From Micromonospora inositola (GTDB lineage Bacteria > Actinomycetota > Actinomycetes > Mycobacteriales > Micromonosporaceae), in the NCBI RefSeq assembly GCF_900090285.1, contig NZ_LT607754.1, positions 2,542,001-2,606,000 of the forward strand: 64,000 nucleotides of DNA, in the 5' to 3' direction. The number at the start of each line of letters is the position of its first letter. The stretch's first letter is position 1. The translations under genes and the position numbers were made by a program. Under the pieces are notes generated by a model that ran no database searches, was not told the DNA's origin, and worked only from the letters and a program-made list of their open reading frames with translations. Below are positions 37,082 to 46,010 of the stretch, piece by piece.

Positions 37082-38043
37082 TGCCGGCCTGGTTGGAGCT
37101 GATTCTCCGGGTGGCGGGCGTGCTGGTCGCGTTCCTCACCCTGCCGCTGCTCGTCGGGCAGGTCGAGCACAAGGTGATGGCGCACATGCAGGGCCGGCTC
37201 GGCCCGATGTACGCGGGCGGCTTCCACGGCTGGGCGCAGCTGATCGCGGACGGGATCAAGTTCGTGCAGAAGGAGGACGTCACGCCGCGCGACGCGGACC
37301 GGGCGGTCTTCCGGCTGGCCCCCGCGGTGGCGCTGGTGCCGTACCTGCTCGCGTTGCTGGTGATCCCGCTCGGCCCGGGTGACCTGGTCGGGCAGCCGCT
37401 GGACATCGGCCTGTTCTTCGTCCTCGCGGTGGTCGGCATCGGCGTGGTGGCGGTGCTGATGTCGGCGTGGGCGTCGGCCAACAAGTACAGCCTGCTCGGC
37501 GGGCTGCGCGGCGCGGCCCAGCTGCTCGGTTACGAGCTGCCGCTGGTGCTGGCCGCCGCGTCGGTGGCGATGGCGGCGGGCACGCTCAGCCTCTCCGGCA
37601 TCGTCGAGGCGTGGCGGCCGTGGTGGCTGCTCTGGCAGGCGCCCGCGATGGTGGTCTTCTTCGTCGCCGGGCTGGCGGAGATCCGGCGGCCCCCGTTCGA
37701 CATGCCCGTCGCCGACTCGGAGCTGGTCTTCGGCTACATGACCGAGTACACCGGCCTGCGCTTCGCCTTCTTCCTGCTCGCCGAGTACGTCGGCATTGTG
37801 GTGATCGCCGCGCTGACCACCGTGCTCTTCCTCGGCGGCTGGCAGGGCCCGTTCGCGGACGCCCAGCTCGGCTGGCTGTGGACGCTGATCAAGGTCTTCG
37901 CGGTCGCGTTCGTGATCATCTGGCTCCGGGTGTCGTACCCCCGGCTGCGCGAGGACCAGCTCCAGCGGCTGTGCTGGCTGGTGCTGGTCCCCCTCGCCCT
38001 CGCCCAGCTCGTCCTGACGGCCGCCGTCCGCCTCGCGATGTGA
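37081..38043 (+). CDS. nuoH: NADH-quinone oxidoreductase subunit H
   Basis: 320 aa with about eight membrane spans. NuoH helps form the quinone channel. Landmarks are EHKVMAHMQGRLGPMYAGGFHG, ADGIKFVQKEDVTP, AEIRRPPFDMPVADSELVFGYMTEYTG and the LRVSYPRLREDQL end. ATG at 37081 is fixed by overlap with the nuoC stop. Confidence 0.95.
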   Translation: MPAWLELILRVAGVLVAFLTLPLLVGQVEHKVMAHMQGRLGPMYAGGFHGWAQLIADGIKFVQKEDVTPRDADRAVFRLAPAVALVPYLLALLVIPLGPGDLVGQPLDIGLFFVLAVVGIGVVAVLMSAWASANKYSLLGGLRGAAQLLGYELPLVLAAASVAMAAGTLSLSGIVEAWRPWWLLWQAPAMVVFFVAGLAEIRRPPFDMPVADSELVFGYMTEYTGLRFAFFLLAEYVGIVVIAALTTVLFLGGWQGPFADAQLGWLWTLIKVFAVAFVIIWLRVSYPRLREDQLQRLCWLVLVPLALAQLVLTAAVRLAM

Positions 38044-38072
38044 GGAGCGGACCCCTCGCAACGTGTCCGGTG

Positions 38073-38091
38073 GAGAAGGGGCCACCTTCTC
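38073..38091 (+). terminator. Short hairpin after nuoH
   Basis: GAGAAGG (38073-38079) and CCTTCTC (38085-38091) with a five-base loop, 29 bases past the nuoH stop. Short stem, so the call is weak. Confidence 0.45.
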
Positions 38092-38095
38092 AAAC

Positions 38096-39148
38096 TCAGC
38101 CAACCTCCAGCGGGGTGTGTGCGGGGTCGACGCGTTCGTCCGCCGGAGGCGGCGGGGGCGGGGTGCCGTCGCCGAAGGGGCGTCCGCCGAGGGCCTCGCG
38201 GCCGTGCGGGGTGAGCCAGTTCGACAGGTCCGGGCCGAGGGGCACGACGCCGGTCGGGTTGATGTCCCGGTGCACCTCGTAGTAGTGCCGCTTGATGTGG
38301 TCGAAGTCGACGGTGTCGCCGAAGCCGGGGGTCTGGAACAGGTCCCGGACGTACGCCCAGAGCACCGGCATCTCGCTGAGCTTCTGCCGGTTGCACTTGA
38401 AGTGGCCGTGGTAGACCGGGTCGAAGCGGACCAGCGTGGTGAACAGCCGCACGTCCGCCTCGGTGATCGTGTCGCCGGCCAGGTACCGCTTCCCGGCCAA
38501 CCGCTCGCTCAGCCAGTCCAGCCGGTCGAAGAGCCGGTGGTACGCCTTCTCGTACGCCGCCTGGCTGCCGGCGAACCCGCACCGGTAGACGCCGTTGTTC
38601 ACGTCGGCGAAGACCACGGCGTTGACCTCGTCGATCTCGTCCCGCAGCCGCTCCGGGTACAGCTCCGGCGCCCCCTCGCGGTGGTACGCGGTCCACTCGG
38701 TCGACAGGTCCAGGCCCATCCGCGCGTAGTCGTTGGTGACCACCTGCCCGGTCGGCACGTCCACGATCGCCGGCACGGTGATCCCCCGCTCGTACCCCGG
38801 GAACCGCTTGAAGTACGCCTCGGCCAGCCGCTCGATGCCGAGCACCGGATCCCGCCCGCCCGGGTCCAGGTCGAAGGTCCAGCTCCGCTTGTCGTGCGTC
38901 GGCCCGGCCACCGCCATCGAGATGGCGTCCTCCAGCCCGAGCAGCCGGCGGACGATGATCAGCCGGCTCGCCCAGGGGCAGGCGCGGCTGACCGCCAGCC
39001 GGTACCGGCCGGGCTCCACCGGCCAGCCGTCCCGCCCGTCCGCGGTGATCCGGGTGGCGATGTAGCGCTGGTCCCGGGTGAACTCGCCGCCCGGCTCCAC
39101 GTACTTCCCGCCGGTGCGGTTGAGGATCTCGTCGCCGCTCTCGGTCAC
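38096..39148 (-). CDS. Glutathionyl-hydroquinone-reductase-like (GST family) protein
   Basis: 350 aa. The N-terminal thioredoxin-like domain holds the CPWA motif (SRACPWASRLIIVRRLLGLE) diagnostic of the ECM4/YqjG glutathionyl-hydroquinone reductase branch, and FDPVYHGHFKCNRQKL matches the C-terminal helical domain. The Cys in CPWA is the family nucleophile. Actinobacteria use mycothiol rather than glutathione, so the thiol donor is uncertain. GTG at 39148 has AGGAGG upstream. The tail is Pro-rich. Confidence 0.88.
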   Translation of the reverse strand: MTESGDEILNRTGGKYVEPGGEFTRDQRYIATRITADGRDGWPVEPGRYRLAVSRACPWASRLIIVRRLLGLEDAISMAVAGPTHDKRSWTFDLDPGGRDPVLGIERLAEAYFKRFPGYERGITVPAIVDVPTGQVVTNDYARMGLDLSTEWTAYHREGAPELYPERLRDEIDEVNAVVFADVNNGVYRCGFAGSQAAYEKAYHRLFDRLDWLSERLAGKRYLAGDTITEADVRLFTTLVRFDPVYHGHFKCNRQKLSEMPVLWAYVRDLFQTPGFGDTVDFDHIKRHYYEVHRDINPTGVVPLGPDLSNWLTPHGREALGGRPFGDGTPPPPPPADERVDPAHTPLEVG

Positions 39149-39241
39149 GCCGCCTCCTGTCGTTGTCGTCCCGGTCCCATCATGGTCGTTTTGGCGGGTC
39201 CCGTCAGGCCGAGCGGGATGCGGCGGGACTAGGCTGCCGCC

Positions 39242-39649
39242 GTGATCGATGTGGAGGCCGCGGCCCGACGCTTCATCGCCGACGTGTGGAACGCGAACCG
39301 CGAGGAGACCGCGTACGAGCTGGTCGCCGAGAACTGCCCGGGGTTGGGCGGGACCGGCCCGGAGGCCGCGCTGGCCTGGCACCGGGACCGGCGGGCGGCG
39401 TTCCCCGACCTGCGTTACAAGACCGTCGAGGTGGTGGCCTCCGGTGACCGGGTGGCCGTGCACTGGCGCGCCGCCGGCACCCAGGCCGGGCAGTTCGGCC
39501 CGGTGCCGCCGACCGGCCGAGTGGTCAGCTATTCGGGGGCGTCGTTCCTGCGCTTCGACGACAGCGGCCGGATCGTGGACGTGTGGAGCGTCAACGAGCT
39601 GTTCCAGGTCCTCCAGCAGCTCGGCGTCGAGATGATCCCGCCGGCCTGA
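39242..39649 (+). CDS. SnoaL-like / ester cyclase-type protein
   Basis: 135 aa, NTF2-like cone fold. FIADVWNANREETAYELVAENCPGLGGTGPEAALAWHRDRRAAFPDLRYKTV, and later VAVHWRAAGTQAG and VVSYSGASFLRFDDSGRIVDVWSVNELFQVLQQLG, match the SnoaL/ester-cyclase family. Such proteins include polyketide cyclases, but most genomic copies have no assigned substrate. The start is GTG at 39242. Confidence 0.85.
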   Translation: MIDVEAAARRFIADVWNANREETAYELVAENCPGLGGTGPEAALAWHRDRRAAFPDLRYKTVEVVASGDRVAVHWRAAGTQAGQFGPVPPTGRVVSYSGASFLRFDDSGRIVDVWSVNELFQVLQQLGVEMIPPA

Positions 39650-39663
39650 GCTCCCGCTCCGGC

Positions 39664-42165
39664 TCAGCCCTGCGGACCCGGCCGTGGCGGGAGGGCGCGG
39701 GTGACCGGGACCGGCCCGCAGGTGTCGCCGGGTGCCAGACGGAAGGTGTCGATCACCTGCCCGGCCGTGAGGGTGACCGGCTTCGGGCCCTGTTTGGCGC
39801 GCGCCGACAGGAAGGTGCGCGGTCCCACGTACCAGCAGGGCTTGCCGCCGTTGGGCAACAGCCGCAGCAGTACCGGCCCGGCGGGCAGGGGTACCGTGAT
39901 GACCGACTCGACGCCGACGGGATACCAGACCCGATCGCCGGTGGTCGGCTGGTACACCTCCAGCACGCCGCCCTGGCTGGCGGCGGTACCGAGGTCCAGC
40001 CGCCGGATCTGGGCACCCCGCGGCAGCACGATGTCCGGGACTGTCGTCGTGGTGCCGGCGGTGACCTGAACGAGGGTGGCCTCGAACCGGTTGTCGACAT
40101 TGCCGGACCAGCCCGGGGCGAGCACGGCCCCCGAGGAGAGGACGCGGCCGTCCGCCCCCAGCGGCCAGCGGTACGGGCCGAGGCGATCGAGGACGTAGCT
40201 GCCGCCCGTGGCGCAGGCACGCACCGGCGGCACGTCCACGAAGTCCGGGTGCAGGCCGACGGGCTGCACGCAGGTGTCGACCGGGCTGCCCGCCTGGTCC
40301 TTCACCCGCCCGGTCAGCTTGCCGGCCAGGTCGAGCCGGATCGGCGGCGCGGTCACGGTCTGGCCGACCTGCATCGAATAGATCTCTGCGACCCGCCGGT
40401 CCCCGGTGCCGCCGTTCTCGGTGTACCACTGCGCGCCGTACGGGGCGGGCGGAACGACCAGCAACTGCACCGGCCCGGGCGGCAGCGGCCCGATGCGGAC
40501 CTTGCCGCTGGTGTCGGAACAGTAGCTGGTGGCCTCCCGCCGCATCGGCGTGGTGGCCAGCTTCTCAGCACTCACTGCGTAGACGCAGGTCTTCGGGGGC
40601 ACGGAAGCGTCCCTGGCGTCGACGACGCTGGTCTCCAGGGCGGCGCCCGGCTCGACGGTCACGGTGAGCCGGGTGGTCTCGCCGGTGACGACCCGCACCG
40701 AGGAGACGGTCCTGGTCCAGTGGGTCGGCTTGGCATCGACGAGGAGTGACTCCAGGGTGGTGCCGGTGGCCCAGACCTTCGGGAAGGTGATCGTGCCGGT
40801 GTCGCCGCACGCCACCTCCTGCGCCTGAAAGAGCCGTGCGCAGCCCTTCACCGGTGCCCCGGTGACGGCGTCGGTCAACGTCACCTCGACGGCGCCCGGG
40901 GGCACGAGCTGCTCGTCCACCGTGGTGACCTCGCCGTCGGCGATGTGTACGACGGTGGCCTCGGCGGGCGTCGGCTTGCCCGGGTGGTACTGGATGGTCC
41001 GGTCCAGCGGCTTGACCGCGACCCGGTAGTCACCGGCCGGCACCCGGTCGAACTGGTACCGCCCGTCGACCGCCTCGGTCCAGGCGGACCAGGAGCCGTC
41101 GACGGCCTCCACCCGGACCGAGTTGGTCAGGGCCGGGGTGGCGTCGGGGTAGTCGGTGATCTGGCCGCGTACCGTGCCGCCGCCCGTCCGGAGAGCGACG
41201 TTCACGATCTTGTCCTGGCCCCACGCCGGGAAGTACGTGGAAGCGTTGCGGCTGTCCACCGCGTTCGGCGCCCATTGCTCGGGGTAACCGTCGGCGTTGA
41301 CCCGCAGCTTGTAGCCGAGGTTGTAGGACACGGTCGTGATCCGGTAGCGGCCGGTGGCGTCGGTGCACGCCGTCGCGGCCTCCTGCCCGCTGTAGACGGA
41401 GACTGCGGTCACGCAGGCGCCCGCGACCGGCGCGCCGGTCGCCGCCGTCACGGTGCCGGTCAGCACGCCGCCCTCATACGCCCCGGTCGTCGTCAGGTAC
41501 CGCCCGTCCACCGTGGTCGTGGCGCCCGGGGTCACGTCGAAGACCGTGACGACTGGCGGGTTCCCGGTGCCGGGCAGCCACTGGGTCGGGTCCCAGCCCC
41601 GGGGGCCGATGGCGAGCCGGTAGGAGCCGACCGGCAGGTTTCCGAGCCGGTAGCGGCCGTCGCTGTCGGTGGGCGCCTTCGCCCGCCAGACGCCGACGGT
41701 CGAGACGGCGGTGACCTCGGAGGCGTACGCGGGGCTGCCGTCGGGCTGGGTGATCCGGCCGGCGAAGCCGCCCACGGCGTCCAGCAGCGCCAGGTTCGCC
41801 TCGATGGTGGTGCTGCCGTCGGTCGGGTAGCGCAGCGGATCCGCGTTGTAGTAGTCGGGCTCGGCGGGCCACCACAGCTCCGCGTGCCCCGCCGCCTGCG
41901 CTCGCAGGCGCGGCTGGATCGTGCGAGTCAGGCCGGAGAAGGTGTAGCGCCCCTGCTCGTCGGCGCAGCGGGTGGCGATCACCCGGTCGGGCGCGTTGAA
42001 CAGGGTGAGGCAGGCGCCCGGCAACGGCGCGCCGGTCGCCCGGTCGGTCACCGTACCGGTGGCCGTGTAGGTCGGCACGGCCTGCGCGGCCGGTGCGGCC
42101 GCCAGCACGGCGGCGACGACAGCGGTCGCGGCCAGGGCGCGCATCCACCTCTTGGTCAGTCTCAT
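39664..42165 (-). CDS. Secreted multi-repeat protein with carboxypeptidase-regulatory-like domains
   Basis: 833 aa. A Sec signal peptide (KRWMRALAATAVVAAVLAAAPAAQA) ends near residue 29. The mature chain contains several tandem beta-sandwich repeats, each built on a G.VTD..TG.P..G.C.....G.Y....L pattern, for example TGTVTDRATGAPLPGACLTL, FAGRITQPDGSPAYASEVTA and LTGTVTAATGAPVAGACVTA. These are carboxypeptidase-regulatory-like or Cna-B-like modules. Paired Cys residues in each repeat suggest disulfides. No sortase or membrane anchor is seen. The role may be surface or matrix structure. Confidence 0.85.
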   Translation of the reverse strand: MRLTKRWMRALAATAVVAAVLAAAPAAQAVPTYTATGTVTDRATGAPLPGACLTLFNAPDRVIATRCADEQGRYTFSGLTRTIQPRLRAQAAGHAELWWPAEPDYYNADPLRYPTDGSTTIEANLALLDAVGGFAGRITQPDGSPAYASEVTAVSTVGVWRAKAPTDSDGRYRLGNLPVGSYRLAIGPRGWDPTQWLPGTGNPPVVTVFDVTPGATTTVDGRYLTTTGAYEGGVLTGTVTAATGAPVAGACVTAVSVYSGQEAATACTDATGRYRITTVSYNLGYKLRVNADGYPEQWAPNAVDSRNASTYFPAWGQDKIVNVALRTGGGTVRGQITDYPDATPALTNSVRVEAVDGSWSAWTEAVDGRYQFDRVPAGDYRVAVKPLDRTIQYHPGKPTPAEATVVHIADGEVTTVDEQLVPPGAVEVTLTDAVTGAPVKGCARLFQAQEVACGDTGTITFPKVWATGTTLESLLVDAKPTHWTRTVSSVRVVTGETTRLTVTVEPGAALETSVVDARDASVPPKTCVYAVSAEKLATTPMRREATSYCSDTSGKVRIGPLPPGPVQLLVVPPAPYGAQWYTENGGTGDRRVAEIYSMQVGQTVTAPPIRLDLAGKLTGRVKDQAGSPVDTCVQPVGLHPDFVDVPPVRACATGGSYVLDRLGPYRWPLGADGRVLSSGAVLAPGWSGNVDNRFEATLVQVTAGTTTTVPDIVLPRGAQIRRLDLGTAASQGGVLEVYQPTTGDRVWYPVGVESVITVPLPAGPVLLRLLPNGGKPCWYVGPRTFLSARAKQGPKPVTLTAGQVIDTFRLAPGDTCGPVPVTRALPPRPGPQG

Positions 42166-42402
42166 CGGCCGTGGTCCCCCCAGGCTCGTCGGCCGCAGCA
42201 GGATCAGGATAGAGGTTCAACAAAGCGTTCGATGTCCCGCCGGACGGCACACGGGCTGGTCGAGCCGATCGGTGGGCACGCCTCCCCGATCGGGGGGAGC
42301 GGCACGTCGCCCGACCGGTCGACGGGTGCGCGGGTCGCCCTGCGGCCGCCAAGAGCCGGGTGGTGGTCGCGCGGGCCGGGGGCACAGGGCAGGATGGGCG
42401 GC
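42166..42402. other. Intergenic region, divergent promoters expected
   Basis: This gap lies between the secreted repeat protein (leftward) and the mini-ORF upstream of nuoI. I see no gene. A GC-rich imperfect inverted repeat (GATCGGTGGG...CCCCGATCGG) lies near 42267-42295. Confidence 0.4.
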
Positions 42403-42486
42403 ATGAGCGAGCGCAGCGAGCGAATCAGTGAGCTCAGCGCGGAAATGCCGCACCGCGCCGGCGAGCGAACTGGGGTGACGGCGTGA
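42403..42486 (+). CDS. Possible 27-aa leader ORF overlapping the nuoI start
   Basis: ATG at 42403 opens [27 protein letters not shown], with its stop at 42484-42486 overlapping the nuoI GTG at 42483. The opening bases (GAGCGAGCGCAGCGAGC) recur, in part, at the nuoI start. It could couple translation to nuoI or be a dispersed gene-boundary repeat that happens to be open. Confidence 0.3.
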   Translation: MSERSERISELSAEMPHRAGERTGVTA

Positions 42487-43064
42487 GCGAGCGCAGCGGC
42501 GTGCCCGGTCAAGGGCTGGTGAAGGGGCTGGCGGTCACGTTGAAGACGATGACCAGCCGCTCGACCACGCAGCAGTACCCGGACGTCGCCCCCGAGTTGC
42601 CACCCCGCTCCCGCGGCGTGATCGCGCTGCTGGAGGAGAACTGCACGGTCTGCATGCTCTGCGCCCGGGAGTGCCCGGACTGGTGCATCTACATCGACTC
42701 GCACAAGGAGGAGGTGGCGGTGCCGGGCGCCGCCCGCCCCCGGCAGCGCAACGTGCTCGACAAGTTCGACATCGACTTCTCGCTCTGCATGTACTGCGGC
42801 ATATGCGTGGAGGTCTGCCCCTTCGACGCGCTCTACTGGTCCCCGGAGTTCGAGTACGCGGAGCACGACATCAAGGACCTGCTGCACGACAAGGACCACC
42901 TGGGCGAGTGGATGGCCACCGTCCCGCCGCCGCCCGCGCACGACCCGCACGGCGAACCCTCCAAGGAGGAGACCACCGCCGCGCGCAAGGCCGCAGCCCC
43001 GGCCCGCCCCGCCGCCGAACGCCCCGAGCCCGGCCCCGCCGCCGGCGGAGGTGCGACCCCATGA
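42483..43064 (+). CDS. nuoI: NADH-quinone oxidoreductase subunit I
   Basis: 193 aa. Two 4Fe-4S ferredoxin motifs, [12 protein letters not shown] (about residue 57) and [12 protein letters not shown] (about 102), identify NuoI. The C-terminal 50 residues are an Ala/Pro extension. The amphipathic N-terminus ([13 protein letters not shown]) is typical. The stop overlaps the nuoJ start (ATGA). It begins the run nuoI-nuoN. Confidence 0.93.
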   Translation: MSERSGVPGQGLVKGLAVTLKTMTSRSTTQQYPDVAPELPPRSRGVIALLEENCTVCMLCARECPDWCIYIDSHKEEVAVPGAARPRQRNVLDKFDIDFSLCMYCGICVEVCPFDALYWSPEFEYAEHDIKDLLHDKDHLGEWMATVPPPPAHDPHGEPSKEETTAARKAAAPARPAAERPEPGPAAGGGATP

Positions 43065-43663
43065 CAGGTGCGGACGTGCTGCTGCTGGCCCTCGGCGCCG
43101 TGGCGGTCGGCGCGGGCGTGCTGGTGGTGAGCACGAAGCACCTGGTCCGGGCCGGGCTCTACCTGGTGGTCTGCCTGGGCGCGCTGGCCGGTGACTACCT
43201 GGTGCTCACCGCCGAGCTGGTGGCCTGGGTGCAGGTGCTGATCTACGTCGGCGCGGTGGTGGTGCTGCTGCTCTTCGCGGTGATGCTGACCCGGGCCCCG
43301 ATCGGCGCCTCCGACGACCTGGACCGGCCGGGCTGGCCGGCCGCGCTGATCGGCGGCGGCAGCGGGCTGGGCCTGGCCGTGCTGCTGGTCGACGCGTTCC
43401 GCTGGTCCCGGGTGGAGCTGCCCGCCGCGGGCACCGCCGACCGCCTGGGCGAGCAGGTGTTCCGCTCCTGGGTGCTGCCGTTCGAGGTGCTCTCGCTGCT
43501 GCTGCTCGCCGCCCTGGTGGGCGCGATCGTGCTCTCCCGCGCCGACATCGGCCGGCCCGGCGCGACGACGGCCGGCACGCCGGCCGGCCAACGCCGACCG
43601 CCGGCCCGGCCCGAGCCGGCCGGCGCGGCGGTCACGGGCGCGGACGAGGGCGGGCGCGCGTGA
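43061..43663 (+). CDS. nuoJ: NADH-quinone oxidoreductase subunit J
   Basis: 200 aa with five membrane spans in the first 165 residues. Typical features are [48 protein letters not shown] and [22 protein letters not shown]. The tail is Pro/Ala-rich. It overlaps both neighbours by four bases. Confidence 0.93.
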   Translation: MTGADVLLLALGAVAVGAGVLVVSTKHLVRAGLYLVVCLGALAGDYLVLTAELVAWVQVLIYVGAVVVLLLFAVMLTRAPIGASDDLDRPGWPAALIGGGSGLGLAVLLVDAFRWSRVELPAAGTADRLGEQVFRSWVLPFEVLSLLLLAALVGAIVLSRADIGRPGATTAGTPAGQRRPPARPEPAGAAVTGADEGGRA

Positions 43664-44055
43664 GGCCAGTCGTCCCGTACGTCACCGCGGCGCTGCTCTT
43701 CGGCCTCGGCGGCTACGGCGTGCTGCGCCGTCGCAACGCGGTCCTCGTGCTGATGGCCGTCGAGCTGATGCTGAACGCGGTGAACCTGATCCTGGTCACG
43801 GCGGACACCACGGTCCGGGCGCAGCTGCCGCACTCCGGTCAGGTCTTCGCGCTCTTCGTGATCGTGCTCGCCGCCGCCGAGATCGGCGTCGGGCTGGCCA
43901 TCGTGCTCCAGCTCTACCGGCTGCGCGCCAGCGTGACCGTGGACGACGTGCCGCTGACCGAGGCGCCGGCGCCCGTGGCCGCCGGCGTACCGGCCGCCGG
44001 CACGACGAGCGTGCGCTCGGGCGGGCCGGCCAGCGCGCCGGAGGAGGAGAAGTGA
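43660..44055 (+). CDS. nuoK: NADH-quinone oxidoreductase subunit K
   Basis: 131 aa. Three membrane spans carry the conserved Glu residues of the proton path: [18 protein letters not shown] helix ([17 protein letters not shown]) and [18 protein letters not shown]. The C-terminal 35 residues extend beyond normal NuoK. GTG at 43660 overlaps the nuoJ stop. Confidence 0.93.
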   Translation: MRPVVPYVTAALLFGLGGYGVLRRRNAVLVLMAVELMLNAVNLILVTADTTVRAQLPHSGQVFALFVIVLAAAEIGVGLAIVLQLYRLRASVTVDDVPLTEAPAPVAAGVPAAGTTSVRSGGPASAPEEEK

Positions 44056-46010
44056 CCGGGCTCCTCGCGGCGGCGCTGCCGGGCGTACCCCTGCTCGTCG
44101 GTCTGGTCGGGTTGCTGCTGCCGCCGTCGCCGCGCGGCGCGGCGACCGGCGAGGACCCGGCCCGGCGGGTGGCCATCGCGCTCGGCGTGACCGGCGCGGC
44201 GGTGGCCCTGCTGGCCGCGGTGGCGCTGCTGGTCCGGGTGGACCGGCCGGTCGAGGGCTCCACCAGCTGGGTCGACCTGGGCGGGTTGACGGTCACCCTC
44301 GGGTACCGGCTGGACGGGGTGGCCGTGCTGGTCGCCACGGCGGTGGCCGCGGTGGCCCTGGCCGTACAGGTCTACTCGATCGGCTACCTGAGGCGCGGCC
44401 CGCACGACGACGTCGAGGTGGATCACCGCTATCCGCCGTACGCGGCGCAGATCAGCCTCTTCACCGCCGCGATGCTGACCGTGGTGGTCTCCGGCGACCT
44501 GATCATGCTGCTGGTCGGCTGGGAGGTGATGGGCCTCTGCTCGTACCTGCTCATCGCCCACGACCGGCGGCTGCCCGAGGCGCCGGCCGCCGCGGTGAAG
44601 GCGTTCCTGGTGACCCGGGTCGGCGACGTCGGCTTCCTGCTCGGCATCGCCCTGCTCGGCGTCTCCGCCGGCAGCTTCAAGATCGCCGACGTGCTCGGCC
44701 ACCCCTACTCCACCGGTACGCTCACCGCCGCCTGCCTGCTGCTGCTCGCCGGGGTGGCCGGCAAGAGCGCCCAGTTCCCGCTGCACACCTGGCTGCCCGA
44801 TGCGATGGCGGGCCCGACCCCGATCTCCGCGCTGATCCACGCCGCGACCATGGTCGCCGCCGGCGTGTACGCAGTCGCCCGGCTCTATCCGCTCTTCGAG
44901 CGCGCCCCGGTGGCCCTCGCCGTGCTCGGGGTGATGGCCTCGATCACCCTGCTGCTGGGCGCGTTCGCCGCCACCGCGCAGGACGACATCAAGCGCGTCC
45001 TGGCCTGGTCGACGGTTTCCCAGATCGGCTACATGACCGGAGCGCTCGCCGTCGGGGCGCCCACGGCGGCGCTGTTCCACCTGCTCACCCACGCCGCGTT
45101 CAAGGCGCTGCTCTTCCTCACCGCGGGCGCGGTGATCCACGCCGTCGGCACCACCCTGATGTCCCGGATGGGCGGCCTGCGGACGGCCATGCCGGCGACC
45201 TTCTGGTGCATGGTGGTCGGCCTCGGCGCGCTCGCCGGGGTGCCGCCGCTCTCCGGCTTCTGGAGCAAGGATGGCGTGCTCGCCGCCGCCGAGGCGGCCG
45301 CGCTGGACGGTGCCGGCCCGAGCTACGGCTGGGTCGGATGGCTGGTCTGGCTGGCTGGGCTGCTCGGCGTCGCCGTCACCGCCTGGTACGCCACCCGCCT
45401 GCTGCTTCGCACCTTCCTCGGCGCACCCCGGAGCCCGCTGGCCCGCCCGCACGACCCGCCGGCGGTGATGCGCTGGCCGGTGCTGCTGCTCGCGGTTCCC
45501 GCCGCGCTGCTCGGCCTGGCCGGGTTCTGGCAGACCTTCGCCGACCGACTGGCCGCGCCCGTGGAGGCGGCTCTCCTGTGGCCGGGGACGCCCGCCGTGT
45601 CCCGGGTCGCCCCCGACCTGGTGCACGTCGGCCCCGCACTGCTCCTGCCGCTGGTGCTGCTGCTGGTCGGGGCGGGCGTCGCCTGGGCCGGCTGGCGCCG
45701 CGACCCGGCCGCCGACCCGGCCCGCTTCCTGGGTCCGCTGCGGCCGGTCTTCGCCCGGGCGTTCCGGCTCGACGACGTCCAGCACGCCCTCGTCGTACGC
45801 CCGACGACCGCGCTCGCTCGGGCCGCGCGTACCGGGGACGAGCTGGGGGTGGACGGTCTGGTGGAGGGGAGCGGCCACGCAGCGGTGGAGCTGGGCGGCG
45901 GGCTGGCGGCGCTGCACCGGGCCGCGCTGCCCCGCGCCGCGGCCGGCGTGCTGGCCGGCGCGCTGCTGATCGGCCTCGCCGTCGCAGTGATCGGAGGGGT
46001 GGCGCCGTGA
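44052..46010 (+). CDS. nuoL: NADH-quinone oxidoreductase subunit L
   Basis: 652 aa, antiporter-like proton-pumping subunit. Key segments are [13 protein letters not shown] with the conserved Glu, [52 protein letters not shown] and [19 protein letters not shown]. The long lateral helix and last span are present by length. GTG at 44052 overlaps nuoK. Confidence 0.94.
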   Translation: MTGLLAAALPGVPLLVGLVGLLLPPSPRGAATGEDPARRVAIALGVTGAAVALLAAVALLVRVDRPVEGSTSWVDLGGLTVTLGYRLDGVAVLVATAVAAVALAVQVYSIGYLRRGPHDDVEVDHRYPPYAAQISLFTAAMLTVVVSGDLIMLLVGWEVMGLCSYLLIAHDRRLPEAPAAAVKAFLVTRVGDVGFLLGIALLGVSAGSFKIADVLGHPYSTGTLTAACLLLLAGVAGKSAQFPLHTWLPDAMAGPTPISALIHAATMVAAGVYAVARLYPLFERAPVALAVLGVMASITLLLGAFAATAQDDIKRVLAWSTVSQIGYMTGALAVGAPTAALFHLLTHAAFKALLFLTAGAVIHAVGTTLMSRMGGLRTAMPATFWCMVVGLGALAGVPPLSGFWSKDGVLAAAEAAALDGAGPSYGWVGWLVWLAGLLGVAVTAWYATRLLLRTFLGAPRSPLARPHDPPAVMRWPVLLLAVPAALLGLAGFWQTFADRLAAPVEAALLWPGTPAVSRVAPDLVHVGPALLLPLVLLLVGAGVAWAGWRRDPAADPARFLGPLRPVFARAFRLDDVQHALVVRPTTALARAARTGDELGVDGLVEGSGHAAVELGGGLAALHRAALPRAAAGVLAGALLIGLAVAVIGGVAP

